From: JAJZMA01 sp021850405 | Lineage (GTDB): Bacteria; Chloroflexota; Dormibacteria; Aeolococcales; Aeolococcaceae | Reading direction: 5' to 3' | NCBI GenBank assembly: GCA_027365835.1 | Contig: DAHXLU010000090.1 | Coordinates: forward strand, 1 to 38,241 | Length of the DNA: 38,241 nt | Shown: piece by piece, positions 7,446 through 14,822 of the stretch | Layout of the letters: every line of letters begins with the position of its first letter | How positions within the stretch are numbered: the first letter of the stretch is position 1 | Position numbers and translations under genes: made by a program | The notes under the pieces: generated by a model | Seen by the model: only the letters and a program-made list of their open reading frames with translations | What the model was told of the DNA's origin: nothing | Databases searched by the model: none

Positions 7446-8444
7446 TCACCCTGGCAGCAAGGGGGCCGCGCCAGCAACTGGGGAAAAAAGTGTGTCTCCT
7501 GCCATGGTTCTTGCGGGAAGGGGCACCGCACCAGCTGCGCTTACGCTGCCCGCCACTACAGCACAGCAGTCCACCTTAGCAAATACCTTCCGCCACTCAA
7601 GGGCCGTGCGCTGCGCTACCAGGGCTGCGACCCTGGCACAAAGCTCTTGGTCCCCCCGATCAAGATGATTCCTGGTCGCCAGCTCCTCGTCGCCCAGTGC
7701 GGTGCAAAACCGCACCCAGAACTTTTGCTCAAGAGCAGCCACTGCAATCCATCCGTCATCAGCGGTGCGGTAGTAGCGGTAGCAGGGAAGCTCACCAGTA
7801 AGCGGCAGGGTTACGTCTGCAAAGGCGGCAATGCCTGCCAGTAGCATCCCCATGGAGGCGGCCCCCTGCAACGACACCTCGACCCATGAGCCAACACCGG
7901 TCTCCTGCCGTCTGTTGAGTGCCGCCATGACGGCTATTACCGCCAGCAGGGAGGCCGTCAGGTCAACCACCTGGGTAGGAGGCGGGCATGGAGTGGCTCC
8001 ACCGCCTGGATCCACCCACATGCCCGCCTCTGCCGCGAAGTTGAGATCATGGGCAGCAGCGCCTTCCCGGTCAGCCCCTCTGGGATAACCCACGATGCTG
8101 CAGAGGATGAGCCGGGGGTTTACCCTGGCCAGCTCGCTATAAGTAATCCCCAGCTGCGCTGCTGCCTCTGGCCGATACGACTCAACCAGAATGTCACTGC
8201 TGCCAACAAGGGACAACAACCGGGCCCGCCCGGAAGGAGTGGCCAGATCCAGAAACACCCCCTCCTTGCCGGAATTGAGCACCTGAAAGAAAGGAGAGCC
8301 CTGCTCCTTCTCCCATTCGCGCAGCGGATCTCCCGTACCTGGCTGCTCAACCTTGATGACTCTTGCCCCCATCTGTCCAAGAATGGTGCACGCAAGTGGA
8401 CCGGGGAAATAGCGGCTAAGGTCGAGGACAACGACCCCTTTCAC
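7446..8444 (-). CDS. CaiB/BaiF family III CoA-transferase
   Basis: Members transfer CoA between acyl groups or racemise alpha-methylacyl-CoA in the cytoplasm. The N-terminus (VVVLDLSRYFPGPLACTILGQMGARVIKVE) is typical. His132-Asp133 in AHDLNFAAEAG and Asp161 in TQVVDLTASLLAV match the positions of the catalytic His and Asp. The product is 332 residues, shorter than the usual 360-400. The expected C-terminal LGEHT-like motif is absent; the protein ends at GAAPLLPG. The GTG start at 8444 has an in-frame stop a few codons upstream and no Shine-Dalgarno, so a leaderless message is possible. The acyl substrate cannot be assigned. Confidence 0.85.
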   Translation of the reverse strand: MKGVVVLDLSRYFPGPLACTILGQMGARVIKVEQPGTGDPLREWEKEQGSPFFQVLNSGKEGVFLDLATPSGRARLLSLVGSSDILVESYRPEAAAQLGITYSELARVNPRLILCSIVGYPRGADREGAAAHDLNFAAEAGMWVDPGGGATPCPPPTQVVDLTASLLAVIAVMAALNRRQETGVGSWVEVSLQGAASMGMLLAGIAAFADVTLPLTGELPCYRYYRTADDGWIAVAALEQKFWVRFCTALGDEELATRNHLDRGDQELCARVAALVAQRTALEWRKVFAKVDCCAVVAGSVSAAGAVPLPARTMAGDTLFSPVAGAAPLLPG

Positions 8445-8533
8445 CAGAGTTGTGATGGTTTAAACATGCTGATTACGGAAGTTTAACTTTTTCATCCTGT
8501 GTGCTAGATTCTAGACAGTCAGGAAGGTATTCA

Positions 8534-8722
8534 ATGCAAGACCAAAAGCATCACAGCAAGCCGGGGTGCAGCACACCCTGGCGCACCAGTAGTTGTTCGC
8601 TGCCCCGTCCGAGCCTGCCACTGCGGGCATCCGGAATGCAGCCCGCTTTGACTGGTGCCGCCAGCAGGGGCGCGGGCTGGCCCGGACTGTGGCGGTTGAT
8701 GGTGGTGGATGATAATGAATGA
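8534..8722 (+). CDS. Possible 62-residue ORF coupled to the next gene
   Basis: ATG 8534 is preceded by AGGAAGG (8521-8527) at good spacing, and the stop overlaps the next start as ATGA (8719-8722). Those two signals support a gene. The predicted product is Ser/Arg/Pro-rich, has two cysteines, and matches no family I know. A competing minus-strand frame covers the same DNA. Upstream lies the perfect palindrome CTAGATTCTAG (8504-8514). Confidence 0.35.
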   Translation: MQDQKHHSKPGCSTPWRTSSCSLPRPSLPLRASGMQPALTGAASRGAGWPGLWRLMVVDDNE

Positions 8723-9249
8723 GAAAGGCACGGGCCATGATGGATGAGATAGTTGTGAAGGTGCCAGCCCCATTTTGTGGAGTGGAGAATGTTGGGTTCA
8801 CCGCCAGATACCCTGAACAGGAGGCCGGTGAGCGGTTGCGGGACGTACCGTTTGTCATAGAGGGCCCGGCACTTCCCATGCGCCAGCTTGCCGAATGGCT
8901 GGCGCTATTTCCCCAGAAGGCTGAACTTATCGCAGCAGATGGCCTGGATGAGGCCTACAGCTGGACCTTCCCGATTCAGCTCACAGACGAAATCTGTCTT
9001 CTGTCATTCAGGGACCTGAGTCTGGAGATGGCAGGGGATGACGAGGAGCGGATCCGCAGCCGCACCTGGAACCTGCTCCGCCCCCTGGCCTTTACCTTCC
9101 TGCGGGACTGCGTGCGCCTGGCTGAGCTCAAGCTCTCTGACCAGATCGCAGTTGTGGTGGAGCGCCCTGGACAGGCGCAGGTAGATCTGGAGCTGCCACT
9201 CACTGCAATCGTGTCGCCTAACGGGACCAGGCTGCTTCGCGCGGCCTAG
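8719..9249 (+). CDS. Unknown soluble protein
   Basis: I do not recognise this 176-residue protein. It has no signal peptide or membrane segment. It is acidic and looks like a compact alpha/beta domain, with an Arg/Leu-rich helix (IRSRTWNLLRPLAFTFLRD) in the middle and a beta-rich C-terminus. ATG 8719 overlaps the stop of the small ORF before it. A second ATG pair at 8737-8742, preceded by AAAGG, is an equally possible start. Codon composition fits a real gene. It converges with the galU-linked gene at 9264, with only 14 bp between and no terminator visible. Confidence 0.65.
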   Translation: MRKARAMMDEIVVKVPAPFCGVENVGFTARYPEQEAGERLRDVPFVIEGPALPMRQLAEWLALFPQKAELIAADGLDEAYSWTFPIQLTDEICLLSFRDLSLEMAGDDEERIRSRTWNLLRPLAFTFLRDCVRLAELKLSDQIAVVVERPGQAQVDLELPLTAIVSPNGTRLLRAA

Positions 9250-9263
9250 ACCCGAATCTTTCC

Positions 9264-9626
9264 TCAGGCTTTCGGACTGGGAGAAACCGCTGCCGCAGCT
9301 TTCCCTGCAGCAGACGTCTTCGCAGCTGGGGTGGCCAATGGTGCCTTCGGCGTGGGGACCACTGTAGCCGATGGCGATGCGGCTGGAGCGGGAACGCTCG
9401 GGGTAGGGCAGTTGGCAAGCGCAATGTTGAATGGGGTGGGAGTTGCCCCCGGGGTAGGTGCTACTGAAGGACAAGGGGGGGGAGGTGGAGCCGCCAGCGT
9501 ACCGCCTCCATGCACAATCATCGATACAGCGACAGCAACTGCAGCAAGAAAAACTGTCAGTACAAAGCCAGCCGCACCCCACTCATGCAGCACCAGGCGC
9601 CACAAGCCCACTGGCCGCTCTTTCAC
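9264..9626 (-). CDS. Single-pass membrane protein with Pro/Ala-rich tail
   Basis: The 120-residue product has a short cytoplasmic start and one transmembrane helix at about residues 17-38 (AAGFVLTVFLAAVAVAVSMIV). An outside-facing tail of some 80 residues rich in Pro, Ala, Thr and Ser follows, likely unstructured. Its GTG start at 9626 overlaps the galU stop in a GTGA junction, so translation is coupled to galU. No known family. The pairing with galU and the wall-spanning type of tail suggest an envelope role, which is inference only. Confidence 0.65.
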   Translation of the reverse strand: MKERPVGLWRLVLHEWGAAGFVLTVFLAAVAVAVSMIVHGGGTLAAPPPPPCPSVAPTPGATPTPFNIALANCPTPSVPAPAASPSATVVPTPKAPLATPAAKTSAAGKAAAAVSPSPKA

Positions 9627-10498
9627 TGCTTGCCCTCATGCGCCTTTCCCAGGGCAAACTGCTCCAGGACAGGCGCGAACGTGGGGCTTGACGGAGCCAG
9701 GGTCAGCTGGGTAGCCAGCCAGCCAGCAGGCGTCCCTACATCCAGCAGCTGCCCCTCAAACTCAACGCCCCATACTTCGCCTTCAGGGATGAGTGCCGCC
9801 ACCGCATCAGTCAACTGGATCTCTCCTCCAGCGCCCGGGCGGGTACGGCGAATGGCAGGAAAGATGGACGGAGGCAGAACATACCGTCCCATTATTGCAA
9901 GGTCGCTCTCAGCCTCGTCTGGAGCTGGCTTTTCCACGGCCTTTATCACCCTATGCCAGTTGCCCCTGGATTCTGCCACTGTGGCACACCCAAACCGGGA
10001 GATCTGCTCGCGGGAGACCCGCATAAGCGCGAGTATGGGCGAATGGAGCTGCTCATACGCTGCCACGAGCTGCGCCAGCACTGGTGTCGCCGCATGGGAA
10101 AGGTCGTCTGGCAACAGGCATGCGAACGGTTCCCCGCCAACTACCGGCTCTGCCTGCAGGACGGCGTGTCCAAGTCCGAGCGGCTCACCCTGGTAGACAT
10201 ATGCATAGCGCATCCCCTGCTGTGCTCTCTGGATCTGTTCCAGCGCCTCCTGTTTTCCACGGCGCGCGAGGAGCTCTTCCAGCGCACTTGCCCGGTCAAA
10301 ATGGGATGCAATCAACTCCTTGCCCTGGCTAAGCACGATCACTGCGATGCCAACACCTGCAGCTCGTGCCTCTTCCACCCCCCATTCGATCACGGGCCGG
10401 TCGAGCACCGGGAGCAGCTCTTTCGGAAGCACCTTGGTAGCAGGAAGGAACCTGGTCCCAAGGCCCGCTGCCGGAATAACGCAATATCGGATTGACAT
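9623..10498 (-). CDS. galU: UTP-glucose-1-phosphate uridylyltransferase
   Basis: Makes UDP-glucose from UTP and glucose-1-phosphate, a precursor for glycolipids and envelope polysaccharides. The N-terminal nucleotide-binding motif AAGLGTRFLPATKVLPKE is intact, as are EPLGLGHAVLQAEP, LLPDDL, VEKPAP and the GEIQLTDAVAAL segment, all in family order. ATG 10498 gives 291 residues, near the usual 290-300. A TTG three codons upstream (10507) is also in frame. There is no clear Shine-Dalgarno, and CACAAT lies 8 nt before the ATG, which could be the -10 of a leaderless transcript. It is divergent from tRNA-Glu. Confidence 0.94.
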   Translation of the reverse strand: MSIRYCVIPAAGLGTRFLPATKVLPKELLPVLDRPVIEWGVEEARAAGVGIAVIVLSQGKELIASHFDRASALEELLARRGKQEALEQIQRAQQGMRYAYVYQGEPLGLGHAVLQAEPVVGGEPFACLLPDDLSHAATPVLAQLVAAYEQLHSPILALMRVSREQISRFGCATVAESRGNWHRVIKAVEKPAPDEAESDLAIMGRYVLPPSIFPAIRRTRPGAGGEIQLTDAVAALIPEGEVWGVEFEGQLLDVGTPAGWLATQLTLAPSSPTFAPVLEQFALGKAHEGKQ

Positions 10499-10566
10499 GG
10501 GTATCAATTGTGATGGCTAGCCCCCCCTCCCTGCTCAGGTCTTCAGGTCACCGCACCCCAAGGCCG

Positions 10567-10572
10567 TATAAT
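10567..10572 (+). promoter_or_regulatory. -10 element of the tRNA-Glu gene
   Basis: A perfect TATAAT lies 12 nt before the first base of the tRNA. No good -35 hexamer is seen at 16-18 bp; TTCAGG at 10542-10547 would need a 19-bp spacer. Confidence 0.6.
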
Positions 10573-10584
10573 CTTTAGATCGAC

Positions 10585-10658
10585 GCCCCGTTCGTCTAGT
10601 GGTCCAGGACACCGCCCTCTCAAGGCGGAGATCATCGGTTCAAATCCGATACGGGGTA
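10585..10658 (+). tRNA. tRNA-Glu (anticodon CTC)
   Basis: A full cloverleaf can be drawn. The acceptor GCCCCGT (10585-10591) pairs with ACGGGGT (10651-10657). The D-arm begins at 10594. The anticodon stem CCGCC/GGCGG encloses the loop CTCTCAA with CTC at 10619-10621. The T-arm is ATCGG-TTCAAAT-CCGAT (10634-10650). The first acceptor pair is G-U rather than G-C. The discriminator is A, and the CCA end is not encoded. D-loop and stem sequences follow bacterial tRNA-Glu. Confidence 0.95.
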
Positions 10659-10866
10659 CATCCGGATAGAGCATGGTCTCATGCAGGCAGCATGCCCGCT
10701 GGAGTGTGGCACGGGCCAAAGTTGCTCGCACGCTAACCGGCCATGCGGTAAAATTGCAGCAGGAAACCAGCAGGACCGTTTCGCACACAGGGCCAGGGGA
10801 GCGACGGCCGTCGGGCGGTCACACTGGAATGTATCTTTGTGAGCAGCGTCAGGAGGAAGGAAGAAA

Positions 10867-10989
10867 ATGCCAATTCACCCAGCACCCAACCTCTTTTTTG
10901 TCTTTGTTATGCCAGTAGCGGGCGTTCTCATAGCATCACTTCTGGCGGAAGGCGTCAGCAAGCTGCTGCAACGGATCGGCCGTTCCTGA
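10867..10989 (+). CDS. 40-residue single-helix membrane protein
   Basis: This ORF is short but well supported. ATG 10867 follows AGGAGG (10851-10856) within a purine-rich run, and a TAAAAT -10-like hexamer lies at 10749-10754. The product starts MPIHPAPNLFF, has one hydrophobic helix (about residues 9-28) and ends with an amphipathic basic segment (GVSKLLQRIGRS). It resembles small membrane subunits or regulators in general form only; no family is recognised. A strong hairpin follows 5 bp after the stop. Confidence 0.55.
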   Translation: MPIHPAPNLFFVFVMPVAGVLIASLLAEGVSKLLQRIGRS

Positions 10990-10993
10990 CCCA

Positions 10994-11029
10994 CACCACG
11001 CTCCTCTCCACAAAAAGAGTGAGGTGGTG
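10994..11029. terminator. Hairpin between convergent small genes, possible bidirectional terminator
   Basis: CACCAC(G)CTC-CTCT pairs with AGAG(T)GAG-GTGGTG, giving about 13 base pairs with two single-base bulges and the loop CCACAAAA. It lies between the stops of the 40-residue gene and the Cys/His gene. Neither side carries a clear U-tract, so termination is plausible but not certain. Confidence 0.4.
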
Positions 11030-11037
11030 CCCCGGGA

Positions 11038-11238
11038 TCAGCTGGCCTTGCCGCAGTTCTTTGAGTGCTTGATTATCCGCTCGCGCTTGGGCTCGCCTGG
11101 ATTGCGGCTGTGACGGAAAGCAATCTCAACACTGATCTCATTCTGGCGCATGAACTGATGACAGACTGCACATCTGACATTGGTCAGTATCTCTTTCTGG
11201 GAAGCGACCCCCTTGGATTCCTTGATGGTATTTGCCAC
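11038..11238 (-). CDS. Small Cys/His protein, likely zinc-binding
   Basis: The 66-residue product contains VRCAVCHQFM (Cys-x2-Cys) followed by a His-Ser-Arg and a KHSKNC segment, consistent with one zinc site. It is strongly basic near the C-terminus (PKRERIIKHSKNCGK), so nucleic-acid binding is possible. The start GTG 11238 was chosen because AAGGAG (11244-11249) lies upstream at good spacing; the frame is open further upstream to 11283 without such a site. I do not recognise a named family. Confidence 0.6.
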   Translation of the reverse strand: MANTIKESKGVASQKEILTNVRCAVCHQFMRQNEISVEIAFRHSRNPGEPKRERIIKHSKNCGKAS

Positions 11239-11250
11239 AACTGCTCCTTG

Positions 11251-11266
11251 TCCCCTGACTAGGGGA
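11251..11266 (-). promoter_or_regulatory. Hairpin directly 5' of a Shine-Dalgarno
   Basis: On the minus strand TCCCCT-AGTC-AGGGGA is a perfect 6-bp stem with a tetraloop. It ends one base before AAGGAG of the 66-residue Cys/His gene. Confidence 0.5.
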
Positions 11267-11443
11267 TGATCACCCAACAACAACTATTCCAGCCTGCCAG
11301 ATGGGTGCCGTATGAGGCCGGTGACAACCCATCCTGTCCATTCAACCATAGCACCGGCTTTTGGCGCGTTGCCCGCAGCAACACGCGTGACCGGCAACCA
11401 GCCGGCCGCTTCCTGGCCCGCTGCCAGGATGTAGCTGTCTGGA

Positions 11444-13132
11444 TCAGCCCGCCCTGGGCGGCGGGGATGCGATCGACACCAGTGCTGAAGCGTGAGCGGA
11501 AGGGCTTGCAGCGTGCGCAGAGGGAAGCGCCGATGGAGCTGCCTTATGGCTTGCTGCTCCAGCGATGTGGGTAAGCGGGGCAGCCGCGGGAGCTCCGCCA
11601 TGCCCTCCAATTACTGCCGCCAGCACGAGCATGAAAACCACTGCCGCACAGGCTGCGGGTCCCACCCAGCTCCGGGCAGGACGAGCCAGCCCATCCGGCA
11701 GTGGCAAAGCTTCGATCATGCTACGTGTCGCTACCGAAATGAGCATGGCGATAGCAAGAAGGTCCCGTCCCATGTAGGCAGCCACCTCGGCGATGCGCTG
11801 AAGCTCAGACTGGCGCATGCTGCTGGGCTTCCGTCGTGGAGGGAGGAGGGGGGCCTGTGGACGCAAGGGTGCTGGCTCCTGCTCGCTCTCATATGACGGC
11901 GCCAGCGAGGCGCGATGTCCGGGATAGCTGCCTCTTCCCATGGAATGGCTGTCCACAAAGGATGAGATACGGGCACGGGCCGAGCGGCCACTGCGCACCA
12001 GTTCAGCATGCCTGCCGTGACGGGTAGACGGATGGACAACCTCGGATGCCCCAGCACCAACAACAATTTCCACACCATCACCTGGGGCTCCCCCCTTCCC
12101 AAGGCGTGCTGCGATGCGTGGTTTCAGTTGCTCCAGCAGTGTGCGCACGTTTTTCCCGACCGACCGCCACGGGGAGGGCTGCTCTGCCCTTACTGGTGGC
12201 TGGCCGAAAGCAGATAGCACTGGCCCTGCTGCCTGCTGGATGTCCTCCCGCGGCAGCTCATGGCCCTGCCCTGCATAAGGGGCCTCTGGCTCAAAGCTGC
12301 GTGCCCAGAGGGAAGGATCTGCAAACGCGGCGCCAGAATCCCTCTCGCTCACAGGCAACGGCTGTTCCAGACCGGCTGGCGCTGCGGGCTGCTCTTCCCC
12401 TGCGGGATCGTCACTGGCTGGGCCGTGGGTGAAAAAAACTGCCGGAGAGCTATCTCCAGATGCAGTGTCCGCAGCCTCCAGGAGCAGTTCTGCGCTACCT
12501 GCTTCCGTGGCCGCCCCCCCCTGGGAGAAAAGAAGGCCCTCCTGGCCAGCATCCATTCCGGCAGAGACATCGTCCCGGCCAGTTTGCCCTTCTACCACAG
12601 GAGGTGGAGCCACCCCACCAGCAGTGGACGAAGGCTGCTCATAGATACGGCTCTGTGCAATACCGGTAACGTCCACAGTATCTGGTCCGTCATGGACTGC
12701 CTCACTGCCGGGATCGGCAGGGCCAGGCCAGGTTGCGCCGGTTGGACCTGTAGCTCCAGACTGGCTCTGGGCGGCTCCAGTGCTACTGGTGACGGGCCGA
12801 CATGGGTCCCAGGGAAGGGCTCCCCTGGGGGGGGCCTCTGAGAGCCAGGGAAGCGTTTCAGGATTCGTCCGCTGTGCCGCTTTGGAAGCGGGACGCTCTG
12901 GGAGGGGCTCATGTCTCTGCAGCAGCCCCACATCACACAACAGGGCGTGCGCCTGTTCATCCGGAATGCTTACCCTGGGGAGGTTTGCAATCCCGCTCGC
13001 TTCAACCGACAGCTGCTCCATCGCCGTGCGACAGTGTGCACACCCTACCAGGTGAGCAGAAACCTCCGCGGTACGGGCCTCATCCAGCTCCCTGTCCATG
13101 AATGCAGAAAGCAGGAGCAGGTTGCACTTCAT
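11444..13132 (-). CDS. Anti-sigma factor with N-terminal zinc-finger domain and very long linker
   Basis: The N-terminus has a ZAS/zf-HC2-type anti-sigma domain with Cys3 and the motif His27-x3-Cys31-x2-Cys34 (HLVGCAHC). A linker of about 400 residues follows, low in complexity and rich in Ala, Pro, Glu, Ser and Gly. A hydrophobic region at about 455-475 may be a first membrane hairpin, and a clear transmembrane helix lies at about 487-508. The outside tail is Ala/Ser/Pro-rich. At 562 residues it is more than twice the usual size. The ATG overlaps the sigma stop as ATGA, so the two proteins are made in balance. It should hold the sigma factor at the membrane until a signal arrives. An open frame past its stop suggests a possible frameshift. 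Confidence 0.8.
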   Translation of the reverse strand: MKCNLLLLSAFMDRELDEARTAEVSAHLVGCAHCRTAMEQLSVEASGIANLPRVSIPDEQAHALLCDVGLLQRHEPLPERPASKAAQRTNPETLPWLSEAPPRGALPWDPCRPVTSSTGAAQSQSGATGPTGATWPGPADPGSEAVHDGPDTVDVTGIAQSRIYEQPSSTAGGVAPPPVVEGQTGRDDVSAGMDAGQEGLLFSQGGAATEAGSAELLLEAADTASGDSSPAVFFTHGPASDDPAGEEQPAAPAGLEQPLPVSERDSGAAFADPSLWARSFEPEAPYAGQGHELPREDIQQAAGPVLSAFGQPPVRAEQPSPWRSVGKNVRTLLEQLKPRIAARLGKGGAPGDGVEIVVGAGASEVVHPSTRHGRHAELVRSGRSARARISSFVDSHSMGRGSYPGHRASLAPSYESEQEPAPLRPQAPLLPPRRKPSSMRQSELQRIAEVAAYMGRDLLAIAMLISVATRSMIEALPLPDGLARPARSWVGPAACAAVVFMLVLAAVIGGHGGAPAAAPLTHIAGAASHKAAPSALPSAHAASPSAHASALVSIASPPPRAG

Positions 13133-13641
13133 AACGAAACCTCCCGAAAGACTCCACCAAATTCCCGCCGCGCGGCGGCAAGCTGCCGACTGGCAGACTC
13201 TGGAGTTGTTTCCATTGCTATAGCCATTTCGCGATACGAAAACCTTGCAAGGTCGTGGAGCAACAGGGCAGCCCGACTGTCAAAGGACACCCTCACCAGT
13301 CCCCTTTTTACCGTGTTGGTCCGGTCTGCCTGCTTCAGTTCCATCCCATGCTGGATCCTTGCAGCAGGGCTGCTGAGCAGCCGACGCCATCCAGCCCGGC
13401 GTGCCTGTGTTGCCCGACAGGCCCTGGTAACCTCCTTGTAGAGCAGTGCCCGCACCTGGTCACTTCCTGGTGCAGGGGGGTGCTTCGCAAAGTGGCTAAA
13501 GCCGGTTCGCACCTGCTCCCATCCTGTCACCGCCTCCTCCATGAGATGGGCAGCATAGGTCACGAGTGGATCGAGATTCGCACATGCAATTGCTGCAATG
13601 TCCATCTCGTCGAGCGAGGTTCTTGTTGTGACGTTTGGCAT
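13129..13641 (-). CDS. ECF-type RNA polymerase sigma factor, divergent
   Basis: The C-terminal half (about residues 110-170) is a sigma region 4 helix-turn-helix: ALLLHDLARFSYREMAIAMETTPESASRQLAAARREF matches the usual LLxxxGLSYxEIAxxL pattern. The N-terminal half is shorter and less like region 2 than in classical ECF factors; the DPLVTYAAHLMEEAV and FSHFAKHP stretches are its only remnants. ATG 13641 gives 170 residues. ATG 13695 would add 18 residues, and neither start has a Shine-Dalgarno. It is coupled by ATGA overlap to the anti-sigma gene. Confidence 0.75.
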   Translation of the reverse strand: MPNVTTRTSLDEMDIAAIACANLDPLVTYAAHLMEEAVTGWEQVRTGFSHFAKHPPAPGSDQVRALLYKEVTRACRATQARRAGWRRLLSSPAARIQHGMELKQADRTNTVKRGLVRVSFDSRAALLLHDLARFSYREMAIAMETTPESASRQLAAARREFGGVFREVSL

Positions 13642-13900
13642 AATGTTCAAGTGCCGGTTTGGGCACTGCCTCTGATTGACGACCAGCTCGACCATACGTT
13701 GCCGTTACAGCCCCGTCAACTCTTTGTTACAGGAATGCAACTGTATGCTGCTGCCAAATCCGGCTGGATCGGCCCAGACCACCGTCAGGCTGGCAGCTGC
13801 TATGGATGCCCCACACGCAAAAGCAAACCTGCCGTTTTCCCAAGGAACCCCTGCCTGGCAAGCCTGGACAGACATGCATGACAGCAACCGGGAGTTGTGC

Positions 13901-14656
13901 CTACCGTGGGATATGGGAGAGGCTGCCTGCGACCACATTCAGAGGTGGCTGCAACGCCAGCTGGTCCCAGACCATCCTCGGAACCCCTATGTCGGCGACC
14001 CAGATACTCTCAAGGTCACCTGCATCCCTAGCAACCCATACTCCATGCTTGGCTGCAGCAAGACAGCACACTGCCTGACAGGGCCACTTACCTGCAAGCC
14101 ACGCTCCCGTAGTTGTGTCCAGGCCGCTTGGGACATCCACGCAAAGGACCTGGCTTCCGCTTCCAGCCATCCAGGCGATAACGGAGGCTTCTGCAGGACG
14201 CGGCGACTGCTTGAGTCCGGTCCCAAAGAGGGCGTCAATGATTATGTCGTGCTCCCCGGAAAGCTGGAGCGCTGGTGCAACCACCACCTGCTCACAGAGA
14301 ACCCGGAGTGGACTTAACCGGCCTGCGATGCGCGCAGAAATCAGCTCCTCACTCTCTGCGACAAGCTGCAAACGCACAGAACAGCCCCACGCCGCCAGGT
14401 TCCGTGCTGCCACCAGCCCATCGCCTCCGTTGTTGCCTCTTCCTGCAACCACAGCCACCGCACCTGGCTTTTCCCCAAGCATCATCCAGGCAGCGCGCGC
14501 TACCTGTTCCCCTGCCATCTCCATAAGGCTGTCGACACCGATCCCGAGCGACTCGCACGCCAGATCCAGCCGTCCTGCATCCGCTGCATTGAGGTCTCCG
14601 TATGCCAGCAACAATGATTCTGCAGTCATACGGAAAAGGGTAGCAGGGGTAAACAT
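13901..14656 (-). CDS. nnrE: NAD(P)H-hydrate epimerase (YjeF N-terminal domain only)
   Basis: Interconverts R- and S-epimers of NADHX and NADPHX so that the hydrate can be repaired. Residues 1-251 cover the YjeF_N fold: AVVAGRGNNGGDGLVAARNLAAWG is the nucleotide-binding loop, and DIIIDALFGTGLK and CVDVPSGLDTTTG follow in order. The C-terminal dehydratase (NnrD) half found in many bacterial fusions is absent. The start ATG 14656 is preceded by GGGGAG and matches the family N-terminus; the frame is open upstream to 14926 across the groEL terminator, which is not coding. The gene lies between groEL and the sigma gene on the same strand. Confidence 0.88.
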   Translation of the reverse strand: MFTPATLFRMTAESLLLAYGDLNAADAGRLDLACESLGIGVDSLMEMAGEQVARAAWMMLGEKPGAVAVVAGRGNNGGDGLVAARNLAAWGCSVRLQLVAESEELISARIAGRLSPLRVLCEQVVVAPALQLSGEHDIIIDALFGTGLKQSPRPAEASVIAWMAGSGSQVLCVDVPSGLDTTTGAWLAGKWPCQAVCCLAAAKHGVWVARDAGDLESIWVADIGVPRMVWDQLALQPPLNVVAGSLSHIPR

Positions 14657-14668
14657 TTCATGCCGCTC

Positions 14669-14681
14669 CCCTGCAACAGGG
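14669..14681 (-). promoter_or_regulatory. Hairpin overlapping the nnrE Shine-Dalgarno
   Basis: On the minus strand CCCTG-TTG-CAGGG is a perfect 5-bp stem. Its 3' arm supplies the first G residues of the GGGGAG ribosome-binding site, so folding would partly hide the site. Confidence 0.45.
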
Positions 14682-14781
14682 TGTAGTGCGGGCACAGCTG
14701 CGGGGTGTCCCCACACCAGAAGCTGGACCAGACCACAGGCGCGCTGAGGCGCCAAAGAGCCAGAAACAGGAAAAGAAAAAA

Positions 14782-14805
14782 GAGGGACAGCCAACGCTGT
14801 CCCTC
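14782..14805 (-). terminator. Rho-independent terminator of groEL
   Basis: GAGGGACAGC (14782-14791) and GCTGTCCCTC (14796-14805) form a perfect 10-bp stem with a 4-nt loop. On the minus strand the stem is followed by TTTTTTCTTTT, a strong U-tract. The plus side also has five T's, so it could work in both directions. It begins 17 bp after the groEL stop. Confidence 0.93.
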
Positions 14806-14822
14806 TTTTTGTTAGCTGGGAA

